Of a stretch of 64,000 nt of DNA, positions 1 to 8,900 are shown in pieces. A model generated the notes under the pieces. That model saw only the letters and a list, made by a program, of their open reading frames with translations. It had not been told where the DNA came from and searched no databases. A program made the translations under genes and the position numbers. This stretch comes from an uncultured Porphyromonadaceae bacterium (GTDB lineage: Bacteria; Bacteroidota; Bacteroidia; Bacteroidales; Muribaculaceae). Location: assembly GCA_937921035.1 (NCBI GenBank), contig CALEUL010000051.1, forward strand, positions 1 through 64,000, read 5' to 3'. How positions within the stretch are numbered: position 1 is the stretch's first letter; the number at the start of each line of letters is the position of its first letter.

Positions 1-38
1 CATTTTATTTACTGCCAGAGCCGCTTAGGCTAGGCTAA

Positions 39-383
39 TTTTTAACGAACTATTGCACATTATTAACTGATGAAAAAGTGCTTGGCTATATAGACTATGC
101 TAAATCCAAATTCCGCGAAACTGAATATGGATCTAAATACGTAGGCCCTATAATAACAATAAACTCATACAAACATTATCGTGAGTTATTAGAAGCGGCA
201 GCAAACACCTTATTTGCTGTTAGGTCTGAAAAACTGATAATGGCTGAAGATTTCGACCGGTCTTTGGATATGTTTACGTTCAAAACATTTGATAGAAAAG
301 TATATATTTCCGAAAAGCTGAAGCGCAAGATTGAGGAAGCTAATATAACGGGAGTGGAAATTTCCGGACCCGTAGAATTCTGA
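39..383 (+). pseudogene. C-terminal fragment, Imm11/DUF1629-like immunity-type protein
   Basis: The frame is open from 39 to a stop at 381-383; the only start-like codon is GTG at 78, giving 101 residues. The end of the protein, reading roughly 'KLKRKIEEANITGVEISGP', resembles the C-terminus of the Imm11/DUF1629 family, in which a conserved 'GxxF/I' stretch ends the protein. Those proteins are often immunity or accessory partners of polymorphic toxins. The same frame is blocked by a stop at 36-38, yet codons before it (3-35) also look coding. I therefore read this as the tail of a decayed gene rather than a complete small protein. No toxin gene is visible next to it. The family assignment is tentative. 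Confidence 0.4.
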
Positions 384-407
384 TGGTGCATATACAAAAT
401 AACGTAA

Positions 408-740
408 TATCAAACTCTAAAATCGTTATGTTATGAAGGCAAATACAAAGTTGCATTTATAAATGACATACCTGTTATCTTTGACGATTTCAAGGCCAAG
501 GGTTATATAAAAAACACAACTGAAATTTACAAGTTTCGGAAATGGCGTAAAGATTTCCCTTATCTTATAACTTGTGAAAGAGAATACCCATTTGAATTTA
601 GTGTTATCGATGGCAACATCTGCTATATTGGGTATGATTATGGTATCGGAATGGGAGAACATGCAACTGAAGTGTCTGAGGCACAAAAGCCAAAACAGAC
701 AGAGCCAACTGATAGCCTGCCGATAGATTCAATATTGTAA
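408..740 (+). pseudogene. Decayed coding fragment of unknown function without a start codon
   Basis: The reading frame is open from 408 to the TAA at 738-740 and encodes about 110 residues of normal-looking protein (for example 'FINDIPVIFDDFKAKGY' and 'ICYIGYDYGIGMGEHATEV', ending in a polar tail). There is no ATG, GTG or TTG in a plausible place; the ATGs at 428 and 433 are out of frame. A second short open stretch in another frame, about 740-814, reads 'GLFIFGKELKAHPNDKGG' and looks like a further frameshifted remnant. I do not recognise the family. Together with the fragment at 39-383 it marks a small gene graveyard upstream of parC. Confidence 0.4.
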
Positions 741-892
741 ATGGGCTGTTCATATTTGGAAAAGAATTGAAAGCTCATCCAAATGATAAGGGTGGTAACA
801 TCCTTGGATTATAGATGTTCTTGTTTTTGTAGGTTCAAAGAAGTATGTAGGTTATTAGAACGGACAGGTTGCGGTGAGTTTTCCGGCTGGAA

Positions 893-924
893 CTTTCGTT
901 TTAGGCGAAAATTTGTTATTTTTG
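893..924 (+). promoter_or_regulatory. Candidate parC promoter
   Basis: A Bacteroidota -7 element TATTTTTG lies at 917-924 and a partial -33 element TTTC at 894-897, 19 nt upstream. The predicted transcript starts near 930, about 15 nt before the parC ATG at 945. Confidence 0.5.
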
Positions 925-944
925 TGCAAAATTGGCAGTAATCC

Positions 945-3689
945 ATGAAAGAAGATACCGACGAACCTGAAGAAAACGAAGAATACACCACAATAGAACA
1001 AGGCGAGACCCCCGAAGAAGAAGAGGAGTACACCGAGAAGCTCAACGGCGAGGAAATACCTGTGCCCGCCGGAGGCAAACGTCCATATACATCCAAAGAG
1101 GATATCGTTCGCCACCATCTGCGCGGAATGTACCAGACATGGTTCCTTGAATATGCGTCGTACGTAATTTTAGAGCGCGCCGTCCCCCATATCGACGACG
1201 GTCTGAAACCCGTGCAGCGCCGCATTCTCCACGCAATGAAAACAATCGACGACGGTCGTTTCAACAAGGTTGCCAACATTGTGGGTACCACGATGCAGTA
1301 CCACCCGCACGGCGACGCATCCATAAAAGATGCCCTTGTACAACTCGGCCAGAAAGACCTTCTTGTTGAAACGCAGGGAAACTGGGGCAACATATTGACC
1401 GGCGCACCGGCGGCGGCAGCCCGATATATTGAAGCGCGTCTGTCGCTGTTTGCCTCGGAAGTGCTTTATAATCCAAAGGTTACGGAATGGACCATGAGTT
1501 ACGACGGCCGCAAGCGCGAACCAATAACGCTTCCAGCCAAGTTTCCTCTGCTGCTTTTTCAGGGCGCCGAAGGCATTGCCGTGGGCCTGTCGTCGAAAAT
1601 TCTGCCCCACAATTTCAACGAACTACTTGACGGCGCCATCGCGTGCGTGCGCGGAGAAGAATATGAGCTATACCCCGATTTTGTTACCGGCGGCATGATA
1701 GACGTGTCGCGCTACAACGACGGCCGTCGCGGCGGCAGCGTGAAAGTACGCGCAAAAATAGAGAAGATAGATTCCAAGACACTCAATATCACCGAACTGC
1801 CATACGGCAAGACATCCGAAGCTCTTATCGACTCCATCCTAAAAGCCTTCGACCGCGGCCAGATAAAGATTAGAAAAGTAGAGAACAACACAGCCGACAA
1901 GGCATCTATTCTCGTGCATCTGATACCGGGCACATCGAGCGACAAGACCATTGACGCGCTCTATGCCTTCACCGACTGCGAGGTGAACATATCGCCCAAC
2001 TGCTGTGTTATCCGCGACGAGAAACCGATATTTCCAGGCATACACGAGGTGCTGGAGCACAATGTGGAGATGACAAAGAAAATCATCACCGCAGACCTCA
2101 ACGTTTCGCTCGGCGAAGACCGCGAACAACTGCTCTACGCATCTCTCGAGAAAATTTTCATTGAAGAACGGATATACAAGGACAAAGAATACGAAGAAGC
2201 CCCTGACATAGACGCCGCAGTAGCCCACATTGACCGACGCCTCGAAAAATTCAAGTCGTCGTTCACACGCGAGGTTACACGCGACGACATACTTAAACTG
2301 CTCGAAATAAAAATGAAGCGCATCCTACGCTTCAACTCCGACGACGCCGACCGCGCCATCAACGCGCTGCGCGCACGCATCTCCGACACATTAGACAAAC
2401 TGGAGCACATAGACGACGTAACTGTGGAATGGTACGAGTACCTAAAGAAAAAATACGGAGCCTCCTATCCGCGCCACACTGTGATACGCTCGTTCGACAA
2501 CATCCAGGCCGCCAACGTGGCCGAGGCCAACGAGAAACTGTACATCAACCGCGAGGAAGGTTTCATTGGCACATCGCTGAAAAAGGATGAGTTTGTATGC
2601 AACTGCTCGCTGCTTGACGACGTGATAATCTTCTACCGCGACGGCCGCTACAAAATTGTGCGCGTTCAGGAAAAACTGTTCGTGGACAAGAACGTGCTGT
2701 ACGTGAATGTGTACAGGCGCAAAGACGAGCGCACGATATACAATGTGATATACCAGAACGGCAAAGGCGGAGCATACTACATGAAGCGCTTCAACGCCAC
2801 CGGCATGACGCGCGACCGCGAGTACAACCTCACGCCCGGCCTGCCCGGCTCGCGGATAGTGTGGTTCTCGGCCAATCCCAACGGCGAGGCAGAAGTGGTG
2901 AAGGTGAGCCTCAAACCCAAGCTGAGACTGAAAAATCTGAGCATAGACGTGGATTTCAGCAAAATGGCAGTGAAGGGACGAGGGGCTATGGGCAACCTCG
3001 TTACCAAGAACGAAGTTCAGCGGTTCTCGCTGAAAGAGCGCGGCGCAAGCACCCTTGGCGGGCTGCAGGTATGGTTCGACCAGGATGTACTGCGCCTCAA
3101 CTACGAAGGCCGTGGCACTTACCTGGGTGAGTTCCACGGCACCGACCGCGTGCTTATAGTGCTGAAAAACGGCGAATTCTACACCAGCGGATTCGAAGCA
3201 ACCAACCACTACGACGACAACATACTGCGCATAGAGAAATTCAGACCCAAGACCGTGTGGACCGCCGTGCTGAACGACGCCGACCAGGGCTTCCCGTACA
3301 TCAAGCGATTCACATTCGACGAGAGTACGAAAAAGCAGCGGTTCATCGGCGAAAACGAAAATTCGACGCTAATTCTGCTCACCGACCAGAAATCGCCGGT
3401 GCTGAACCTGGTGTTCCAGGACGAGGCGCGCGTGCCGCTGGAGGTGGACGCAGTGGAATTCATAGGTGTAAAATCCTTCAAAGCCAAAGGAAAGCGATTG
3501 TCCATACTGCCGCTGAAAGATATTGAACTTTTGCCCGAGCCGGAAGTTATAGAAGAAGATTCCCCGGAAGAAAGCGAGGCAGAAGACATAGAAACCGCAG
3601 ATACAGCGGCATCGGACATCACCGACCTCTCCGACGAATACGAGGATATCCCTACCACTCCATCGCTGTTCAATGACGAAGAAAACTAA
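945..3689 (+). CDS. parC: DNA topoisomerase IV subunit A
   Basis: Type IIA topoisomerase A subunit, which cuts and rejoins duplex DNA to decatenate daughter chromosomes together with ParE. The 914 residues begin with an acidic, low-complexity stretch of about 45 residues, followed by the breakage-reunion domain. 'GLKPVQRRIL' is at about 86-95, 'YHPHGDASI' at about 119-127, and the catalytic tyrosine is Y161 in 'AAAARYIEARLS'. A divergent beta-pinwheel C-terminal domain follows, and the tail from about 880 is again acidic. The short, variable C-terminal domain without an obvious GyrA box favours ParC over GyrA. parE is not in the window. The stop overlaps the next gene by 17 bp, so the downstream genes are probably co-transcribed. 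Confidence 0.92.
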   Translation: MKEDTDEPEENEEYTTIEQGETPEEEEEYTEKLNGEEIPVPAGGKRPYTSKEDIVRHHLRGMYQTWFLEYASYVILERAVPHIDDGLKPVQRRILHAMKTIDDGRFNKVANIVGTTMQYHPHGDASIKDALVQLGQKDLLVETQGNWGNILTGAPAAAARYIEARLSLFASEVLYNPKVTEWTMSYDGRKREPITLPAKFPLLLFQGAEGIAVGLSSKILPHNFNELLDGAIACVRGEEYELYPDFVTGGMIDVSRYNDGRRGGSVKVRAKIEKIDSKTLNITELPYGKTSEALIDSILKAFDRGQIKIRKVENNTADKASILVHLIPGTSSDKTIDALYAFTDCEVNISPNCCVIRDEKPIFPGIHEVLEHNVEMTKKIITADLNVSLGEDREQLLYASLEKIFIEERIYKDKEYEEAPDIDAAVAHIDRRLEKFKSSFTREVTRDDILKLLEIKMKRILRFNSDDADRAINALRARISDTLDKLEHIDDVTVEWYEYLKKKYGASYPRHTVIRSFDNIQAANVAEANEKLYINREEGFIGTSLKKDEFVCNCSLLDDVIIFYRDGRYKIVRVQEKLFVDKNVLYVNVYRRKDERTIYNVIYQNGKGGAYYMKRFNATGMTRDREYNLTPGLPGSRIVWFSANPNGEAEVVKVSLKPKLRLKNLSIDVDFSKMAVKGRGAMGNLVTKNEVQRFSLKERGASTLGGLQVWFDQDVLRLNYEGRGTYLGEFHGTDRVLIVLKNGEFYTSGFEATNHYDDNILRIEKFRPKTVWTAVLNDADQGFPYIKRFTFDESTKKQRFIGENENSTLILLTDQKSPVLNLVFQDEARVPLEVDAVEFIGVKSFKAKGKRLSILPLKDIELLPEPEVIEEDSPEESEAEDIETADTAASDITDLSDEYEDIPTTPSLFNDEEN

Positions 3690-4533
3690 GCTGGCCCTGC
3701 TGATGCTGCTTCCTGCCATACTTCACGCGCAGGATCCGGACAACGCGGCGGCCGTAGAACGCCCCGTGCTGTCGGCATACACCCTCGAAGCCGGCACGGC
3801 ACACATCACGGAAACATACCTGAGCCCCCTGCACCACTCCGGCACGGCATATGCACTAAGCTATGAGCGCATGCAGGCCATGAAATTCGATCCGGAGCGA
3901 TGGGTGATGCGCCTTGACGGGCGCCTGTCGCTCGCAGGGACATACAACCAGCCCGCACATAACGCACGCCTGTGGAACCTCGGCATGCGCGTAGGCTGGA
4001 GCATGCTGCGACGGTTCAGTCTGCCGCAGGGCTGGAGCATATTCGCCGGCGGAAGCACCGACATTAACGCCGGCGTAATCTATCTGCCACGAAACAGCAA
4101 CAACCCTGTGTCGCTAAAAGCCTCGTGGACCGTGAACGCCGCTGCCGGCGCCGCGTGGAACCATACCTTCGGCAAACTGCCCGTATGCCTTCGCTACCTT
4201 GCAGAGATGCCCCTCACCGGAGCCTTTTTCTCGCCACAGTATGGAGAACTGTACTACGAGATATACCTCGGAAACCACAGCGGCCTTGCCCGATGCGCGT
4301 GGCCAGGCAACTATTTCAGGCTCGACAACCTGCTCACCGCCGACTTCAGGCTGGGCCGCACAATAATACGCGCCGGCTACCGATGCGGCATCCTTTCTAC
4401 CAAGGCATCGCACCTGGTTACACGCCGTATCGAACACACCTTCGTAATAGGTGTGGCAAGCGAATGGATTTCTCTCTCGGCCAAGCGCACAGGCATTTCG
4501 AGAGACTGTAAAATCATCAGCGCACTCTACTGA
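3673..4533 (+). CDS. Secreted/outer-membrane protein, DUF3316-like
   Basis: A 286-residue protein with an N-terminal signal peptide (KLALLMLLPAILHA, cleavage near residue 19). Alternating aromatic and hydrophobic strands through the rest suggest an outer-membrane beta-barrel. Overall layout and the neighbouring S41 protease resemble Bacteroidales proteins annotated DUF3316, but I base this on memory of the family and gene order, not on an alignment. It overlaps the end of parC by 17 bp, and the downstream S41 protease starts 3 nt after its stop. The three genes therefore form a tight operon. Function unknown. Confidence 0.6.
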   Translation: MTKKTKLALLMLLPAILHAQDPDNAAAVERPVLSAYTLEAGTAHITETYLSPLHHSGTAYALSYERMQAMKFDPERWVMRLDGRLSLAGTYNQPAHNARLWNLGMRVGWSMLRRFSLPQGWSIFAGGSTDINAGVIYLPRNSNNPVSLKASWTVNAAAGAAWNHTFGKLPVCLRYLAEMPLTGAFFSPQYGELYYEIYLGNHSGLARCAWPGNYFRLDNLLTADFRLGRTIIRAGYRCGILSTKASHLVTRRIEHTFVIGVASEWISLSAKRTGISRDCKIISALY

Positions 4534-4536
4534 CCT

Positions 4537-5583
4537 ATGAAACGCCTGCGTAACACATTAGGGGCCATCACGGCCGTCGTGGCACTGACAGCCACCTCAT
4601 GCCATTCAATCGAAGATTGGGATAACGACGTATACGGCAACTTCGACGCCCTATGGACAGTCCTCGACGAACACTACTGCTTCTTCAGCGAGAAAGACAT
4701 CGACTGGGACGAGACCGGCGCCCGATACCGCGCCAAACTCAAGCCCGAAATGACAGAAAAAGAGCTCTTCGAAGTATGCGCCGACATGCTCGACGAGCTG
4801 AAAGACGGCCACACAAACCTAATATCCTGGTTCAATGTATCCTACTACCGCAAATGGTGGAGCGACTACCCTGCCGATTTCGACTGGCGGCTGATTCAGG
4901 AACACTATCTCGACTTCGACTACTACACAGCCGGAGGCATGAGCTATAAAGTACTCGCCGACGGCAAAGTTGGTTACGTTTACTATTCGTCGTTCGCCAA
5001 CGGCATCAGCAACAGCTTCGTGAACGAGATGATGATGACCATGAAAGACTGCAAAGGCATGATACTGGATGTACGCAGCAACGGCGGCGGCAACCTTACC
5101 AATGCAGAAGCCCTCGCAAGCCACTTCATCAACGAGAAAACCCTTGCAGGCTACATCCAGCACAAGACGGGCCCGGGCCACGATGATTTTTCCGAACCAT
5201 ATCCCTACTATTTCGACCCCGTGATAGGCGTGCGGTGGCTAAAGCCCGTTATCGTGCTCGCGAACCGCGGCACGTTCAGCGCAGCCAACAACTTCGTATC
5301 CATAATGAAAGGCCTTGAGCACGTAACAATCGCCGGCACCACCACCGGGGGCGGCAGCGGCGCACCTTTCTCCTCAGAAATCCCCTGCGGATGGGGCGTA
5401 CGCTTTTCCGCATCGCCAATCTACGACTGCGACAAACAGCTCACCGAACACGGCGTCGCCCCAACCGAAGGCTTCGAAATACACATGGACACCACGGCCG
5501 CCGTCAACGGCCACGACTCTATTCTGGATTTCGCCATCGAAACCCTCCTCCAAATCCCCGACCCGGAACCGAATGAGAAGTAA
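4537..5583 (+). CDS. S41-family C-terminal processing peptidase, lipoprotein
   Basis: Serine protease of the tail-specific/C-terminal processing family. The 348-residue protein has a lipoprotein signal with a lipobox ending at C22 ('LTATSCHS'), so it is predicted to be membrane-anchored in the cell envelope. The N-terminal helical region carries 'LKDGHTNL' at about 88-95. The peptidase core contains 'MILDVRSNGGG' (about 175-185) and the serine nucleophile S248 in 'NRGTFSAANNF'. No PDZ domain is evident, which fits the short Bacteroidota subgroup. The substrate cannot be read from the sequence. It starts 3 nt after the previous gene. Confidence 0.85.
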   Translation: MKRLRNTLGAITAVVALTATSCHSIEDWDNDVYGNFDALWTVLDEHYCFFSEKDIDWDETGARYRAKLKPEMTEKELFEVCADMLDELKDGHTNLISWFNVSYYRKWWSDYPADFDWRLIQEHYLDFDYYTAGGMSYKVLADGKVGYVYYSSFANGISNSFVNEMMMTMKDCKGMILDVRSNGGGNLTNAEALASHFINEKTLAGYIQHKTGPGHDDFSEPYPYYFDPVIGVRWLKPVIVLANRGTFSAANNFVSIMKGLEHVTIAGTTTGGGSGAPFSSEIPCGWGVRFSASPIYDCDKQLTEHGVAPTEGFEIHMDTTAAVNGHDSILDFAIETLLQIPDPEPNEK

Positions 5584-5600
5584 TAATAAAAATATTATCT

Positions 5601-5849
5601 ATGAAACGAACTATCGTATATACTATCTCAATGATGGTAGTATGCTTTGTGTGCGCGGCAAAAGAAGTAATCATCCAGCCTGAATTCAACGTCGGAGAAA
5701 CATTCGAGTACAAGGTAACAACAGAACTGCGGCTGCGGTAGGAATTCTTGTTCATCAACGGCCTGATGAACGTTGGCACCCTCTCTGTCTACATCGAAAT
5801 AGACAGAGTAACCATCGCAAGCACATTCCACTTAGAACGCCTACCCTGA
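5601..5849 (+). pseudogene. Small secreted-protein gene interrupted by an in-frame amber codon
   Basis: The ATG at 5601 opens a 46-codon frame with a clear signal-peptide-like start ('TISMMVVCFVCAA') that ends at a TAG at 5739-5741. The same frame then stays open for 35 more codons to TGA at 5847-5849, with protein-like content (for example 'LMNVGTLSVYIEIDRVTIAS'). Read through the amber, the product would be about 82 residues. It follows the S41 gene by 17 nt. Most likely a decayed or internally deleted secreted-protein gene; family not recognised. Confidence 0.45.
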
Positions 5850-5873
5850 GAATACACTCAACGAATAATAAAA

Positions 5874-5921
5874 TCCTGCGAGCGAAGTAGAACTGAGACA
5901 ATCTCGCTCGCAAGATTTTTT
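5874..5921 (+). terminator. Intrinsic terminator of the parC operon
   Basis: An 11-bp stem with one mismatch (arms 5874-5884 and 5905-5915) is followed by a T run at 5916-5921. It ends the plus-strand transcript after the broken small gene. Confidence 0.75.
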
Positions 5922-5945
5922 ATTGTCTTCGGATAGAAACGGATA

Positions 5946-5975
5946 TGAAAACAGGCAGCCCTGACGGGCTGCCTG
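5946..5975 (-). terminator. Intrinsic terminator of the rpoBC operon
   Basis: A perfect 10-bp G+C-rich stem (5952-5961 with 5966-5975, loop TGAC) is followed on the minus strand by a short T run. It lies about 20 nt beyond the rpoC stop. Confidence 0.75.
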
Positions 5976-5996
5976 CTATTTATGGTGATTCGGGAA

Positions 5997-8900
5997 TCAG
6001 TCGTTGGATACTTCGGATGCGTCTACTTCCATCGGCGCTTCGGCGGGATATGCGGGAGCGATGCTGTCGATGTCGTCGGAGCTGGACACGAGGATGTCCT
6101 CGTACTCACGCAGACCGGTACCGGCGGGGATGAGGTGGCCGCAGATAACGTTCTCCTTCATGCCCTCGAGGGGGTCGCTCTTGCCCTGGATGGCGGCTTC
6201 GTTGAGCACCTTGGTGGTTTCCTGGAAGGAAGCAGCCGAGATGAAGCTGGAAGTCTGGAGGGCGGAACGTGTGATACCCTGAAGAATCTGTTCGGAGGTT
6301 GCAGGCTGTGCGTCGCGCACGATAACGGGACGGAGGTCGCGCTGTTTCAGCAGCGAGTTCTCGTCGCGGAGCTTGCGGGCGGTGATAATCTGGCCGGCGT
6401 GCAGTGTCTCGCTGTCGCCCGGATCGACTACATATTTCTTGCCCCAGATGCGGTCGTTCTCGTCCATGAAGTCGCGCTTGTCTACGATCTGCTCCTCAAG
6501 GAAGTTGGTGTCGCCGGAGTCGATGATGCGTACTTTGCGCATCATCTGGCGTACAATTACCTCGAAGTGTTTGTCGTTGATCTTCACACCCTGCATGCGG
6601 TAAACGTCCTGAACCTCGTTGACAATGTATTCCTGAACGGCTGTCGGGCCCATGATGTTAAGGATGTCGGTAGGAGTGATGGCACCGTCCGAGAGGGGTG
6701 TACCGGCGCGGACGATATCGTTCTCCTGCACAAGTATCTGCTTGGACATGGGCACGAGGTACTTCTTGGCGTCGCCGAATTTGGGCTCTACGATAATCTC
6801 GCGGTTGCCGCGTTTGAGCTTGCCGAACTTGACCATACCGTCGACCTCGGAAACGATGGCGGGGTTGGAGGGGTTGCGGGCTTCGAAGAGCTCGGTAACG
6901 CGGGGCAGACCGCCGGTGATATCGCCGGCGCCGTGGGTGGAGCGGGTAATCTTGGCGAAGGTATCACCTATCTTCACTTCGTCGCCGTCCTTGAATATGA
7001 GGTGAGCGCCTACAGGCAGCGAATATGTTGCCACAACTTCGTTGTCGGCACCGATAATCTGCATGGAAGGCACGTGCTGGCGGTCGCGCGATTCGGTAAT
7101 CACGCGGTCTTCGCTCATTGCGTGGCCTTCGGAATCGTTGCGGTATGTAACGTTCTCGATAAGGTCGACGTAGTGTACGGTACCTGCCTTTTCCGTAACG
7201 ATAACGTTGTTGAAGGGGTCCCATTCGCAGATTTCGTCGCCTTTCTTCACGTCGTCGCCGTCGTTCATGAACAGTTTGGAACCGTAAGGAATCTGAGCGC
7301 TCATAAGCTGCATGCCGGTGTTGTGATCGATGATACGCATCTCGGCAAGACGGCCTACAACAATCTTGACGCCGTTTTCGCCCTCCACTGTACGCAGGTC
7401 CTCGATTTCGAGCTTACCGTCGTATTTGGAAACGAGTTTGGAAGTGGCGGATATGTTGGTTGCAACACCACCGACGTGGAATGTACGCAGTGTCAGCTGG
7501 GTACCGGGCTCGCCGATGGACTGTGCTGCGATTACGCCGACAGCCTCGCCCTTCTGCACCATGCGCAGGTTTGAGAGGTTGCGGCCGTAGCACTTGGCGC
7601 ACACGCCGCGCTTGCTCTCGCAGGTGAGGACAGAACGGATTTCTACGCTCTCGATAGGCGATGCGTCGATAATATCGGCTGCGGCGTCGTTGATTTCTTC
7701 GCCGGCGCGTACAATCACCTCGCCTGTGAGGGGATGCACTACATCGTATACCGACACACGGCCGAGGATGCGCTCGCCCAGCGAGGCAACAACTTCGTCG
7801 TTCTTGGTAACGGCGGTGCATACGAGGCCGCGGAGGGTGCCGCAGTCTTCTTCGTTGATGATGACGTCGTGAGCGACGTCGACCAGACGACGGGTAAGAT
7901 AACCGGCGTCGGCGGTTTTAAGAGCGGTATCGGCAAGACCTTTGCGGGCACCGTGGGTGGAGATGAAGTATTCCAGCACGGAGAGGCCTTCCTTGAAGTT
8001 CGCCAAAATAGGGTTCTCGATAATCTGACCGCCTTCGGCACCGGCTTTCTGGGGCTTGGCCATAAGACCGCGCATACCGGCGAGCTGACGGATCTGGTCC
8101 TTGGAACCACGGGCGCCGGAGTCGAGCATCATGAAGATGGCGTTGAAGCCCTGGTTGGCTTCGGTCATCTGCTTCATCAGCACGTTTGTAAGCTTGGCGT
8201 TCACCTGGGTCCAGATATCGATAATCTGCTGGTAACGTTCTTTATCGGAGATAACACCCATCTGGAAGTTCTCCATAACTTCGGCAACCTGGCGGTAGCC
8301 TTCGTCGACAATCTCTTTCTTCTCCGGCGGAACGAGCACGTCGCCAAGGTTGAAGGAAAGACCGCCGCGGAATGCCATGTAGTATCCGAGGTTCTTGATG
8401 TCGTCCAGGAACTGGGCGGAACGGGGGATACCGCATTTTTTGATTACGCGGGTAATGACGTCGCGGAGCGACTTCTTGGACAGAAGCATGTTGAGGTAAC
8501 CGATTTCCTCGGGCACGTACTGGTTTACAAGCACGCGGCCTACGGAAGTCTTCTCAACAATGTGGCGGATCTTGTTGCCCTGCTCGTCAACGTCGTCAAC
8601 AAGGATGTTGATGGGCGCATGCAGTGTTACACGACCTTCGTTATATGCTATCTGCGCTTCCTCGGGACCGTAGAAGGTGTGGCCTTCGCCCTTGTCGCCG
8701 GGACGCAGTTTTGTGATATAGTACAGACCCAGCACCATGTCCTGCGAAGGCACGGTGATAGGAGCGCCGTTGGCGGGGTTGAGGATGTTGTGCGAGCCCA
8801 GCATCATGATCTGAGCCTCGAGAACAGCCTCGTTGCCCAGGGGCAGGTGCACAGCCATCTGGTCGCCGTCGAAGTCGGCATTGAACGCCGTACATGCAAG

